Source: Lachnospiraceae bacterium (lineage in GTDB: Bacteria; Bacillota; Clostridia; Lachnospirales; Lachnospiraceae). From it: a stretch of DNA of 36,377 nucleotides. Position 1 is the stretch's first letter; each line of letters begins with the position of its first letter. Below, in pieces: positions 25,475 through 34,487 of the stretch. Where the stretch lies: contig JAUNNN010000023.1 of NCBI GenBank assembly GCA_030531435.1, forward strand, positions 1 to 36,377, in the 5' to 3' direction. Under the pieces are notes generated by a model. That model made no database searches. It was not told the origin of the DNA and saw nothing but the letters and a program-made list of their open reading frames with translations. The position numbers were made by a program, and so were the translations under genes.

Positions 25475-26326
25475 CTATCCAAGAACTGCGATGACAATTC
25501 CTGCAAGTATAACCGATGCACAAATAAATTTCTTTCGTAAGTCTCTCTCTTTATAGACAATCCTTCCAAGAATAATTGTAACAAAGCATGCTGATTGCTT
25601 AATTAGTGTCATAACTGTAATTCTACTTTCAGGATAGGAATTCGCAATAAACAAGCATCTGTCTGCAACAATAAACATAAGTGCCAAAAGTACAATCCAG
25701 TAATTTGTCTTAAGGTTTTTGAAATTTATTTCTTTTCTATCCCAAATCAAATATATGCCATACAAAATTACAAGAACCAGCATATACCAAAACTGTAACT
25801 GTCCGCTTGTGATATCACGTCTCATAATTATCTTGTCTATTAATCCTGACACCGCATTAAGCATACATGATACTACAGCGAGAATTACATATTTTGCCTC
25901 TACCTTTTCATTACTGTCTTTATCGCCCTTAATTACCCTTAGCAGAAATAAGCCAATAAGAACTAGTGGCATACCTATAATCTGATAAATAGTAAGCTTT
26001 TCTTTCAAAATTGCAATGCCAAGCATATACGCAAACAGAACTCTTGACATATCAAGAATTCCATATAATCCTATTGGCATTTTCTTTATAACTTTAAAAC
26101 TTAATATCCACGCAATAAATATTACTGTTGATTTTACAATTATCATTGGAAATAATGATAAATCAAAATCCAAAGCACCTTTTGTCTCAGGTATCAAGAA
26201 AAGGAAACCAATAAGCGTATAAAAGAAAAGTACCTCCGGAACAGAATTCTTCTGAAGACACTTTTTCTTTACGGCTTCTCTTGCACCTTTTAGTAATCCG
26301 TAGACTAATACAAGAAACATCCACAT
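25475..26326 (-). CDS. EamA/DMT family transporter
   Basis: A 283-residue protein of about ten membrane helices in two EamA-like halves. KLTIYQIIGMPLVLIGLFLL (about 110-129) closes the first half, and VYKERDLRKKFICASVILAG (257-276) closes the second, both in the usual E(R/K) then GxxL(I/V)xxG positions. The substrate is unknown; members export amino acids, sugars or metabolites. Its ATG overlaps the MATE gene stop as TAATG, so the two are translationally coupled. Confidence 0.86.
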   Translation of the reverse strand: MWMFLVLVYGLLKGAREAVKKKCLQKNSVPEVLFFYTLIGFLFLIPETKGALDFDLSLFPMIIVKSTVIFIAWILSFKVIKKMPIGLYGILDMSRVLFAYMLGIAILKEKLTIYQIIGMPLVLIGLFLLRVIKGDKDSNEKVEAKYVILAVVSCMLNAVSGLIDKIIMRRDITSGQLQFWYMLVLVILYGIYLIWDRKEINFKNLKTNYWIVLLALMFIVADRCLFIANSYPESRITVMTLIKQSACFVTIILGRIVYKERDLRKKFICASVILAGIVIAVLG

Positions 26327-27678
26327 TATAATTTCTTTGCCTCGTATATACCCATCAATGTAGCAATAACTGCTGCCGTTCCATCAGCTGTAAATCCTGT
26401 CCAAAGGATTCCGTCAATTCCCATAATTCTAGGAAAGATAATAAGCAGTGGAAGGAATAAAATAATCTGTCTTGAAAGACTTAAAAAAATACCTTTTATT
26501 GGCTTTCCTATACTTGTAAAGAATGTTGCCACAATTGGCTGAATAAAGTTTATACATATAAAGAATAGGAATATTCTAAAATATCTTACCCCAAATTCAT
26601 AATATTCCGGCGTTCCATCTCCAAACATTCTAAGAATCTGTCTTGGGAAAAACTGAAACATTGTAAAACTGAACACTGAAACAATAGCACCTAATAGAAG
26701 CGCAAGGCGCAACGATTTCTTAACTCTTGCATAGTTCTTTGCACCATAGTTAAAGCTTTCAAGAGGCTGAGAACCTTGAGCGATTCCGATTATGATACTA
26801 AACATTACCTGAGAAGTTTTTATTACAACACCTGCAACTGCAAGAGGTATTGCGCTTCCGTAATGAGATTGTCCTCCGTAGTACGTTAAACTATTATTTA
26901 ATACAACCTGTACTACAAGCATTGAAAGCTGGTTAAAGCAGCTAGCTATTCCAAGACTCGCTGATTCCTTAACATGGCATAATTTAAGAACAAAATGCTC
27001 ACTTGAAATAGGAACTGTCTGAAGGTGAGTAAGATGGTAAAGTGAGTATATACCACTTATTACCTGTCCAATAACTGTTGCCCAGGCAGCGCCCTGCATT
27101 CCATATCCAAGTACTGGAACAAATAACGCATCAAGTACAACGTTAATTACTGCGCCTAAAATACTACTTGTCATTGTGATATGTGGCTTACCATCTGCAC
27201 GAATAAGATGCCCACCAGCTACTGTTACAATAAGAAATGGAAATCCAATTGCAGTAATTGTTACATATGGAAGTGCATATGGCATAACTTCTTCAGGTGC
27301 ACCACAAAATCCCAAAATATTCTTTGTAAATAAAAGTGTTATTACCGAAATAAAAACACCAAATAGCATAACTGCAGTTACTGCATTACCGATAATATAT
27401 GGCGCGTCATCTACATCTCTCTTTCCCATTCTTAGGTTAAATGCACTTGCACCACCGATTCCAAATAATAGCGCTACAGCAATACACATAATATTAATTG
27501 GGAATGCAACATTTGTTGCTGCATTTCCGAGTGCGCCAACGCAGTTTCCTATAAATAACTGGTCTACGATGTTATATATTGAACCAACAAGCATTGCAAT
27601 AATACTTGGAATGGCAAATTTCATCATCATTTTTCCAACAGGGGCTGTGCCAAGTGGATTGTTTTGTATTTCGTCCAT
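26326..27678 (-). CDS. MATE family efflux transporter
   Basis: A 450-residue, twelve-helix antiporter of the MATE superfamily. Recognisable parts are MMMKFAIPSIIAMLVGSIYN (17-36), IVDQLFIGNCVG (37-48) and FGIGGASAFNLRMGKRD (about 72-88), and the repeat-two region IIIGIAQGSQPLESFNYGAK. Such proteins export drugs or metabolites using Na+ or H+ gradients. AAGGTGA lies 6 bases from the start. It sits between tcdA and an EamA transporter. Confidence 0.94.
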   Translation of the reverse strand: MDEIQNNPLGTAPVGKMMMKFAIPSIIAMLVGSIYNIVDQLFIGNCVGALGNAATNVAFPINIMCIAVALLFGIGGASAFNLRMGKRDVDDAPYIIGNAVTAVMLFGVFISVITLLFTKNILGFCGAPEEVMPYALPYVTITAIGFPFLIVTVAGGHLIRADGKPHITMTSSILGAVINVVLDALFVPVLGYGMQGAAWATVIGQVISGIYSLYHLTHLQTVPISSEHFVLKLCHVKESASLGIASCFNQLSMLVVQVVLNNSLTYYGGQSHYGSAIPLAVAGVVIKTSQVMFSIIIGIAQGSQPLESFNYGAKNYARVKKSLRLALLLGAIVSVFSFTMFQFFPRQILRMFGDGTPEYYEFGVRYFRIFLFFICINFIQPIVATFFTSIGKPIKGIFLSLSRQIILFLPLLIIFPRIMGIDGILWTGFTADGTAAVIATLMGIYEAKKL

Positions 27679-27700
27679 TTATTTCACCTTACTACATAGA

Positions 27701-27725
27701 GAAAGTACACTATACGTGTACTTTC
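27701..27725 (-). terminator. Hairpin between tcdA and the MATE gene
   Basis: GAAAGTACAC (27701-27710) and GTGTACTTTC (27716-27725) form a 10-bp perfect stem with a 5-base loop. The downstream minus-strand sequence TCTATGTAG is only weakly U-rich, so partial termination or a leader structure for the MATE message is possible. Confidence 0.55.
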
Positions 27726-27740
27726 GTTATACTGTATATA

Positions 27741-28448
27741 TTATTTAATCAAATCTTTTACTATTTCAGATGCAATTATAAGACCTGCAACTGATGGTAC
27801 AAAGGCTATACTTCCAGGAGTACTTTTCCTTGTAACTTCATCGTATTCACTAACTTCAGGCTTTATTGGCAATTCCGTAGAATACACAACTTTTAAATGC
27901 TTTACGCCTCTCTTCTTCATTTCATGACGCATCACTTTTGCAAGAGGGCACACCGACGTTTTATATATATCAGCGACCTGAAACTTTGTGGGGTCAAGCT
28001 TATTTCCTGCTCCCATTGAGCTAATCACTGGAACATCTGCCGCTTTAGCTCGCATAATAATTTCGATTTTCGCTGTAACTGTATCAACAGCATCAGCAAC
28101 ATATGAATATTCTGAGAAGTCAAATTCATCTGAATTTTCGGGCAAATAGAAGCAATTTCTGACCTCAACTTCTGCATCAGGATTAATGCTAAGTATTCTC
28201 TCTTTCATAACATCAACCTTATTCTTACCAATATTACTATAAGTCGCTATTATTTGTCTATTGATATTTGACTCTGATACTGTGTCTTTATCTATAAGGA
28301 CAAAGGCCCCGACTCCCGAACGAGCCAGCGCCTCTGCCACATATCCGCCTACACCTCCAATGCCAAAAATAGCAACTTTTGAAGATGCAAGCTTATCTAT
28401 ATTTTTTTTACTAATTAGTTTCTCTGTTCTTGAAAAACGCTCTGACAT
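27741..28448 (-). CDS. tcdA: tRNA threonylcarbamoyladenosine dehydratase (ThiF/E1-like)
   Basis: A 235-residue E1-like adenylating enzyme. The nucleotide site is VAIFGIGGVGGYVAEALARS (25-44), with DKDTVSESNINRQ (54-66) as the conserved acidic and NINRQ motif. The ADAVDTVTAKIEII and SSMGAGNKLDPTKFQVADI stretches and the SVCPLAKVMR region are specific to TcdA/CsdL. It closes t6A to the cyclic hydantoin ct6A in tRNA. GAGGTGA precedes the start. The gap to the upstream ABC permease is 17 bp. Confidence 0.94.
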   Translation of the reverse strand: MSERFSRTEKLISKKNIDKLASSKVAIFGIGGVGGYVAEALARSGVGAFVLIDKDTVSESNINRQIIATYSNIGKNKVDVMKERILSINPDAEVEVRNCFYLPENSDEFDFSEYSYVADAVDTVTAKIEIIMRAKAADVPVISSMGAGNKLDPTKFQVADIYKTSVCPLAKVMRHEMKKRGVKHLKVVYSTELPIKPEVSEYDEVTRKSTPGSIAFVPSVAGLIIASEIVKDLIK

Positions 28449-28465
28449 TTTTCACCTCGAATGAT

Positions 28466-30703
28466 TTAATATGATGGATTTGCTGCTGCCCACTCTATTA
28501 TATCATTCTTTAATTCATTTGGCACCGCACCTGCATCAAAGTAGGCGGTTGCGCTTTGCTGGATACCATTATTCATACGATAGTATATACTGATTTCCAC
28601 TCTGTTTTCTTTATCATACAGAATATCGTTAGACCATGTTAATCCATACAATTTAGTATTTTTACAAATGAGATCAATCATTTCTTTATCTTCTGGATTA
28701 TCCTCAAGATACATTAATCCATATACATACATTGATTCATCTGTTTCTTTATAATGAACATAGTCATATGCGCTAACCTGAATACTATCAACTTTTAGAG
28801 CATCTGGTATAGAAACCATATTATCCATATTTGTACCAAGGTTTTTCATATATGAAAGCGTCTTCTTGAACGAAGGATAAATGTAATACCCACCAAGTCC
28901 TTCCTGGTAATTCCATATTGACAAGTACTTTGGACTAATTGAAGCAATTGGAATCTCACAAATATCTTCGAACTTTGCATTTTCAAGCTCGTCTAGATAG
29001 ATTGATAAAAGTTCCTTTCCTTCATCTCCAGAAAGCTGAACCTGTCTTTCTGAGAAAGCATCATATACCTCTACATTTGTAAAGATGTCCTTTTCATATG
29101 CATCATATATGTCGTAGTGAGCTCTCTTGAATTCTTTCTTATCATATATGGCTTTGAATAATTTCTTCGCTTCATTTTTATCAACGTAGTATACTCTCTT
29201 TACCTCTTTACCGCTGGCAAGTTTAAAGTATACCTTATATTCAAGAGTATCTGATCCCTTAGCCTCTTCATCTAAAATATATAAATCAGAAGGTGATAAT
29301 GTTCTTAACTCATCAGGTGAATGTTCATAAACTTCGTTGTGGCCAGCATTATTATTTTTACGATTTTCCTTCATGTCATCAACATACTGAACACCAAGTT
29401 TACTGAACGCATACACTACATCTATTATTTCTGGATTAGTGAATGCACGTTTATACATATATTCATCTCTGTCTGAATAGTAAGTAACTACCTGTCCACT
29501 ACCGTTTACTTCTTTTATCTCATTGTATGAAATATCATAATCTAGTGGAAGAACAACTGTTGCAGCCTCTATCTTATTTCTATTTGGAATGTATTTATCG
29601 TATCCAAATAGATCAACAAATATAATTCCGAATATTCCAACTGTAGCTACAAGGCATATCATTAACTGCTTCCAGTTTTTAAACGCACTCTTATAATCAT
29701 TATTGAATGATGCTTCACAAAGTGCGTGCGTTGTTACAACACCAACAATAATTCCTATCCAAACCCATGATGTCATGAACTTATTTGCACTTACAAGCAC
29801 AGCTGTTCCACCAACTATACCGCCAAGAATAACGATTGGTATTCTTATTATTGGTTTAGAAATATCGAAAGCTATTGTTCTTAATGCAGACTCAGAACGT
29901 CTAATTTTATATAAGTAATAAGCTCCTATTATGCAAAGTACTGCAATAATGAATACGAAAATATTATGGATTACAAGTGCACTGGCTTTTGCTCCACTAT
30001 CATTTTGTGTCATCATATAAGTTGCAACTGATGCAAAAGGTGAAAAGTAAGGAACCTTCTCAACAAGGGCTGTAGCATCTGCCTTTGTAACATAGCAGTA
30101 TCCCATAAGATAGCTTATACAGAATGAGTAAACAGGATATACTGCATTTGCAGCAATGAATCCAAGCACTGATGCAAGTAATGAGCCTGTAAGCATTACC
30201 GCTAAAATCATTACATTGTATATAAATAAGAAATGTATTAATTCACCAGTATATGAACTCATTATATTTGTAACTGCTGTTTTGGTGAGATACCCACCTG
30301 CTACAGAAATAATAATACATGATATAAACTTTACTAATAATGCCACGACATACATTATTAACCCTGAAGCATACTGTGCTATAAACAATTTCTCTCTTTT
30401 TATTGGGAGAGAATGATACAAATCAACTTTTCTCTTAGAAAAGACATATGAAAAGCCGCTTAGCCCGACTATCACACCTGAAAAGAATAGTATTGGTAAG
30501 TCACGTAAATAATTCAAATTAAAAAATGCTGCCATTGAATTATAGAATTCCTGCCCATATGTATATGTCTTTAAATTTTCTGCCATAATCAATAATGAAA
30601 TTGGCCCCGTTATTATGAAAACGAGTAAAAGAATAGCAAAAAGCCATACTCGTCTCTTTATATCGTTTCTAATCATCTTAGAAAATGAGATTCTTGATGT
30701 CAT
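28466..30703 (-). CDS. ABC transporter permease of a YtrA-type operon
   Basis: A 745-residue ABC-2-like permease. The N-terminal part has helices at about 18-40, 70-90, 108-135, 158-180 and 183-203, with VDLYHSLPIKREKLFIAQ (93-110) typical of the family. More helices come at about 245-370, then a large outside domain (about 395-745) without a recognised fold, possibly the DUF6449 type. It overlaps the ATPase gene by 26 bases and has GGAGG upstream within that gene. Systems of this kind often respond to cell-envelope antibiotics such as peptides; that role is inferred from the GntR/ABC arrangement. Confidence 0.87.
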   Translation of the reverse strand: MTSRISFSKMIRNDIKRRVWLFAILLLVFIITGPISLLIMAENLKTYTYGQEFYNSMAAFFNLNYLRDLPILFFSGVIVGLSGFSYVFSKRKVDLYHSLPIKREKLFIAQYASGLIMYVVALLVKFISCIIISVAGGYLTKTAVTNIMSSYTGELIHFLFIYNVMILAVMLTGSLLASVLGFIAANAVYPVYSFCISYLMGYCYVTKADATALVEKVPYFSPFASVATYMMTQNDSGAKASALVIHNIFVFIIAVLCIIGAYYLYKIRRSESALRTIAFDISKPIIRIPIVILGGIVGGTAVLVSANKFMTSWVWIGIIVGVVTTHALCEASFNNDYKSAFKNWKQLMICLVATVGIFGIIFVDLFGYDKYIPNRNKIEAATVVLPLDYDISYNEIKEVNGSGQVVTYYSDRDEYMYKRAFTNPEIIDVVYAFSKLGVQYVDDMKENRKNNNAGHNEVYEHSPDELRTLSPSDLYILDEEAKGSDTLEYKVYFKLASGKEVKRVYYVDKNEAKKLFKAIYDKKEFKRAHYDIYDAYEKDIFTNVEVYDAFSERQVQLSGDEGKELLSIYLDELENAKFEDICEIPIASISPKYLSIWNYQEGLGGYYIYPSFKKTLSYMKNLGTNMDNMVSIPDALKVDSIQVSAYDYVHYKETDESMYVYGLMYLEDNPEDKEMIDLICKNTKLYGLTWSNDILYDKENRVEISIYYRMNNGIQQSATAYFDAGAVPNELKNDIIEWAAANPSY

Positions 30704-31580
30704 ATCCTTCTACCTCCGTTTCGCTAATAAATATTTCTTCCAGTGATAATGGTAATATCTCTGAAAATACAGGCTCTTTTGCAGCAATAGCTGCTTCTAT
30801 ATCATCTCTGTTTCCCTTTATCGTCATAGTATATAAAGAACCTCTAGTTTCAATCTGCACTGGTTTTATTTCATCAATGAATTCTTTAGCACTTGTCTCG
30901 TCTTTGAATACACACTGAATTTTATGAACATTGCACTTTAATTCATCAAGGTCTCTTGAGAACAAAATTCCGCCTTTATGAAGAAGACCTACGTGATCAC
31001 ATATATCTTCAAGCTCTCTTAAGTTATGAGATGCAACTATTGGAGTGAGACCTCTGTCTTCTATTTCCGCAGCAAATAAGCTTTTCACAGCCTGGCGCAT
31101 TACTGGATCTAAACCATCGAATGTCTCATCGCATAAAAGGTATTTTGTATTTGAACAGATTCCTAGTATTACTGAGAGCTGTTTTTTCATACCCTTTGAA
31201 AATGTATTAATTTTTCTTTTTGTATCTAAGCCAAATTTTTCTAATAATTCAGCGCATTTTTCTTTATTAAATAATGGATAAAAATCCGCATAGAAATCAC
31301 ACATCTCTGCTGGTGTTGAGTTTGCTAAGAAAAACTGCTCATCAGATATATAAAATATCTTTTCTTTCATGGATTCGTTTTCGAATATTTTCTCACCATC
31401 AACTGTGATTTCACCTTCGTTTTGTTTTAATACACCTGCTACGATTCTAAGGAAAGTAGATTTTCCCGCACCATTTGTACCAATTAATCCAAAAACCTGA
31501 CCTTCTGTGATAGTAGCACTAACATTTTCCAATGCTTTTATATCATCATAGCTTTTTGATATATTTTTAACTTCTATCAT
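30678..31580 (-). CDS. ABC transporter ATP-binding protein
   Basis: A 300-residue ATPase. Walker A is GTNGAGKST (34-42), Walker B with the catalytic acid is YLLCDETFDGLDP (147-159), and the switch is ASHNLRELEDI. The signature loop reads FSKGMKKQ (127-134) instead of LSGGQ, common for this YtrB-like group. A C-terminal 80-residue regulatory tail follows. It overlaps the GntR gene by 4 bases (ATGA) and the permease by 26, forming a coupled unit. Confidence 0.95.
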   Translation of the reverse strand: MIEVKNISKSYDDIKALENVSATITEGQVFGLIGTNGAGKSTFLRIVAGVLKQNEGEITVDGEKIFENESMKEKIFYISDEQFFLANSTPAEMCDFYADFYPLFNKEKCAELLEKFGLDTKRKINTFSKGMKKQLSVILGICSNTKYLLCDETFDGLDPVMRQAVKSLFAAEIEDRGLTPIVASHNLRELEDICDHVGLLHKGGILFSRDLDELKCNVHKIQCVFKDETSAKEFIDEIKPVQIETRGSLYTMTIKGNRDDIEAAIAAKEPVFSEILPLSLEEIFISETEVEGYDIKNLIF

Positions 31581-31948
31581 CTTTTCCCCTCCTCATATAT
31601 CGAAGAAATAATTTCACTTATTTCATCTTTTTTTACGCCAAGGGCATGAGCTTTACTAACGCTTATCCTAATGTTATCCAGAATGCTTTTCTTCTCATCT
31701 GCAATCCAGCCATCTTTTCCGGATACAAAGTTTCCTCTGCCCTTGACTGTATAAATAAAGCCACTCTGTTCTAGCTCTGCATATGCTCTTTGTATTGTAT
31801 TGGGATTAATGGATAATTCTATTGCAAGAGCTCTCACAGACGGCAGCTTATCATCTTTATTAAGAATACCTTTTACTATAAGGTGCTGCATTTTCTCCAC
31901 TACCTGTTCGTACAAAGGTCTCTTATCCTGATAATCAATTGATATCAT
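31577..31948 (-). CDS. GntR family regulator, YtrA subfamily
   Basis: A 123-residue regulator. The winged helix is clear: LPSVRALAIELSINPNTIQR (34-53) and AYAELEQSGFIYTVKGRGNF (54-73). The short C-terminal helical stretch (about 80-123) and lack of a large effector domain are typical of the YtrA subfamily. It is the first gene of the ABC operon. An exact AGTGTA-N13-TACACT site overlaps the transcription start, so autorepression is likely. Confidence 0.94.
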   Translation of the reverse strand: MISIDYQDKRPLYEQVVEKMQHLIVKGILNKDDKLPSVRALAIELSINPNTIQRAYAELEQSGFIYTVKGRGNFVSGKDGWIADEKKSILDNIRISVSKAHALGVKKDEISEIISSIYEEGKR

Positions 31949-31981
31949 CTAAAGCACTCCTTTCATTTATTCCAGCCTTAC

Positions 31982-32006
31982 AGTGTACTAACACACTTAA
32001 TACACT
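31982..32006 (-). promoter_or_regulatory. YtrA-type operator
   Basis: AGTGTA (31982-31987), 13 bases, TACACT (32001-32006). This equals the inverted repeat I recall for B. subtilis YtrA (AGTGTA-13 bp-TACACT). It begins one base downstream of the -10 box, over the start site. Confidence 0.82.
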
Positions 32007-32007
32007 T

Positions 32008-32036
32008 AATATACTCATGTTGCACTGGTTTGTCAA
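32008..32036 (-). promoter_or_regulatory. Promoter of the GntR-ABC operon
   Basis: TTGACA (32031-32036), 17 bases, TATATT (32008-32013) on the minus strand, about 60 bases before the GntR start. Confidence 0.82.
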
Positions 32037-32073
32037 TATACTTTTATATAGATATAAAATCGTGGAAAATAAA

Positions 32074-32102
32074 AGAGCGCCAGGATAATATCCTGACGCT
32101 CT
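32074..32102 (-). terminator. Terminator of the sugar ABC operon
   Basis: The minus-strand stem AGAGCGTCAGGA / TCCTGGCGCTCT (12 bp with one G-U pair, 5-base loop) is followed by TTTATTTTCC. It ends the operon after the last permease gene. Confidence 0.9.
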
Positions 32103-32118
32103 AAAATATTTTTGAAAA

Positions 32119-33297
32119 TTACTTTTCTGATTTATTTTTGTTGTTTACGATTTCGAATACAACTGCTGCGAGAAGAACGACACCTTTAACAACCTTCTGC
32201 CAGTTAGCATCGATACCCATAAGTGACATACCAAGGTTAATAACACCGATAAGTGTAGCACCTACAACCATACCGAATACATTACCAGCTCCACCGTATG
32301 CAGATACACCACCTACGATACAAGCAGAAATTGCATCCATCTCAAAGTTTGTACCCATTGTACCATTAGCACCTGACAATCTTGCAAGTGTCATCCAACC
32401 TGCGATAACTGTAAGGAACTGCATGTTAAGGTAAGCAAGGAAGAGAATGAACTTTGTATTGATACCTGAAAGTCTTGTTGCTTCCATGTTACCACCCATT
32501 GCATAGAAGTATCTACCAAGAGTAGTTTTTGACGCAATAAAGTTATAGATAAGAAGGATAACTGCTACCCAAATAAGTACTACTGGAATACCCTGTCCAG
32601 GAAGCTTACCAATCTTATACTGACCAAGCTTAACTGTGAAAAGAATGATTACTGCACAAAGAAGAACTAACTTAACAATTAATGACACCATTGATTCAGC
32701 TTCATAGCCCTTCTTAATCTTATTTGCTCTTGAACTAATCATTACATAAGCAAGAATGATACAGCAAACAATACCAATAAGTAAACTTGTAATGTTAAAT
32801 GAACCACTTCCAATGTTTGGAATGTATGCATTGAAGATGTTACAGTACTCTTTACTTACACTAAGAGGTCCTGTTGGAATAAGAATAGCTGTTCCAAGTC
32901 CTCTGAATGCAAGGAATCCGCCAAGTGTTGCAATCCATGGTGGGATATTAATGTAAGCAATAAGCCATCCCATTACAGCACCGATTACAAGACCAATTAC
33001 TAATGTAATAAGCATTGCTACTGGAATAGATACTCCCTTTTCTGTCATAAGAATTGCTGCATATGCATCAAGGAAACAAATAACAGCACCGACAGAAAGG
33101 TCGATATTACCTTTGATAAGCATACACATCATCATACCTGTTGCAAGTACGAATACGTATGCATTCTGGTTAATCAAAGCGTTAAAGCTTGAGGGTTCAA
33201 ACATCTTACCCTTTGTTGTAATAGTAAAGAAGATAACAACAAGGACTAAGACGATTTTCATAGTATGTTCTTTTAATAATGCTAATGTTTTTTCCAT
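32119..33297 (-). CDS. Sugar ABC transporter permease (XylH/MglC-like), second of a pair
   Basis: A 392-residue BPD-type-2 (RbsC/XylH/GguB) permease with about ten helices. Signatures: LATGMMMCMLIKGNIDLSVG (52-71), PPWIATLGGFLAFRGL (about 117-132), and the coupling region AISACIVGGVSAYGGAGNVF. It is a clear paralogue of the gene directly upstream (33319-34485), with long shared stretches such as INQNAYVFVLATGM and SQNAYVFVLAVGM. The two may form a heterodimer with the ATPase at 34488. A terminator follows the gene. Confidence 0.93.
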   Translation of the reverse strand: MEKTLALLKEHTMKIVLVLVVIFFTITTKGKMFEPSSFNALINQNAYVFVLATGMMMCMLIKGNIDLSVGAVICFLDAYAAILMTEKGVSIPVAMLITLVIGLVIGAVMGWLIAYINIPPWIATLGGFLAFRGLGTAILIPTGPLSVSKEYCNIFNAYIPNIGSGSFNITSLLIGIVCCIILAYVMISSRANKIKKGYEAESMVSLIVKLVLLCAVIILFTVKLGQYKIGKLPGQGIPVVLIWVAVILLIYNFIASKTTLGRYFYAMGGNMEATRLSGINTKFILFLAYLNMQFLTVIAGWMTLARLSGANGTMGTNFEMDAISACIVGGVSAYGGAGNVFGMVVGATLIGVINLGMSLMGIDANWQKVVKGVVLLAAVVFEIVNNKNKSEK

Positions 33298-33318
33298 GAT
33301 CTTTATCCTTTCCTAATG

Positions 33319-34485
33319 TTACTTCTTCTCATTTTTTGAAACTACATCGAAGATTACAGCGAGGAGAAGAACCACGCCCTTAACAACCTTCTGCATATCT
33401 GCACCAATACCCATGATTGACATACCCTGGTTGATAACACCCATAAGTACGGCACCGATGATAACGCCAGGAACTGTTCCAATTCCACCGTAAGCTGATG
33501 CTCCACCGATGAAACATGAACCGATAGCGTCCATTTCATATCCCTGACCGAATGTAGGCTGAGCCATACAAGCTCTTGCTACTGTAAGGATACCAGCGAA
33601 AGCTGCAAGTAATCCCATGTTTACATATGCAAAGAAATATACATTCTTAACATTTACACCTGAAAGCTGAGCTGCTTTCTTGTTACCACCTACTGCGTAG
33701 AGATAACGACCAATTCTTGTCTTCTGTGTTACATAACCATAGATAAGAACAATAACAAGAATCCAGATAAGTGCTGTAGGAATACCCTTGTACTGTGAAA
33801 GCTTATATGTTACCCAAAGTACAACAGCACTGATAACTACCATCTTAGCTATATCGCCAGCAAGTGGCTTATTTTCGTATCCCTGCTTCTTTGTATCAAT
33901 TCTTCCTTTAATTGTGATGAAAAGGAAGATTGCGATTGCAATAATACCAGCAACCATACATGTCATATTAAGTGTTCCACCGATAAAATCAGGGATATAA
34001 CATGCATCACCACCGCCAAATACATTAAGGAATGTCTTATCGTCGATTGTTACTGTAAGTCCATTAAGAACTACGTTTGATAAACCTCTGAAAGCATACA
34101 TACCAGCAAGTGTTGCTATAAATGGTGGTACATTAACATATGCAATCCAGAATCCATGCCATATACCGATTAATAATCCAACAATAAGCATTGCAATAAC
34201 TGAAATCCAGATATTAACATCCTTTGCCATCATTGAACCACCAATGGCACCTACGAAACATACAACTGATCCAACTGCAAGATCGATATTACCACCTGTT
34301 AAGATACAGAGGAGCATACCTACTGCAAGAACGAAAACGTATGCATTCTGTGAAATAAGGTTATTGATATTCTGTGGATACAAAATTGTACCTTTTGTAG
34401 TTACTGAAAAGAAAATTATTACAACTACCAGAGCGATAGTCATGGTATATTTCTTAAGTACGTCTGTAATTTTTACGTTTCCCAT
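33319..34485 (-). CDS. Sugar ABC transporter permease (XylH/MglC-like), first of a pair
   Basis: A 388-residue permease of the same family: LAVGMLLCILTGGNIDLAVG, VNVPPFIATLAGMYAFRGL and AIGSCFIGGASAYGGIGTVP. Like its neighbour it has an extra hydrophilic insert with two helices near residues 175-225, typical of the larger XylH/MmsB group rather than RbsC. It begins 2 bp after the ATPase stop, and the second permease starts 21 bp after its own stop. Confidence 0.94.
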   Translation of the reverse strand: MGNVKITDVLKKYTMTIALVVVIIFFSVTTKGTILYPQNINNLISQNAYVFVLAVGMLLCILTGGNIDLAVGSVVCFVGAIGGSMMAKDVNIWISVIAMLIVGLLIGIWHGFWIAYVNVPPFIATLAGMYAFRGLSNVVLNGLTVTIDDKTFLNVFGGGDACYIPDFIGGTLNMTCMVAGIIAIAIFLFITIKGRIDTKKQGYENKPLAGDIAKMVVISAVVLWVTYKLSQYKGIPTALIWILVIVLIYGYVTQKTRIGRYLYAVGGNKKAAQLSGVNVKNVYFFAYVNMGLLAAFAGILTVARACMAQPTFGQGYEMDAIGSCFIGGASAYGGIGTVPGVIIGAVLMGVINQGMSIMGIGADMQKVVKGVVLLLAVIFDVVSKNEKK

Positions 34486-34487
34486 TA

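Noticed and set aside
25463..25477. ATAGT-GTAAA-ACTAT as a terminator of the EamA gene
   Set aside because: The stem is only five weak base pairs and no U tract follows.
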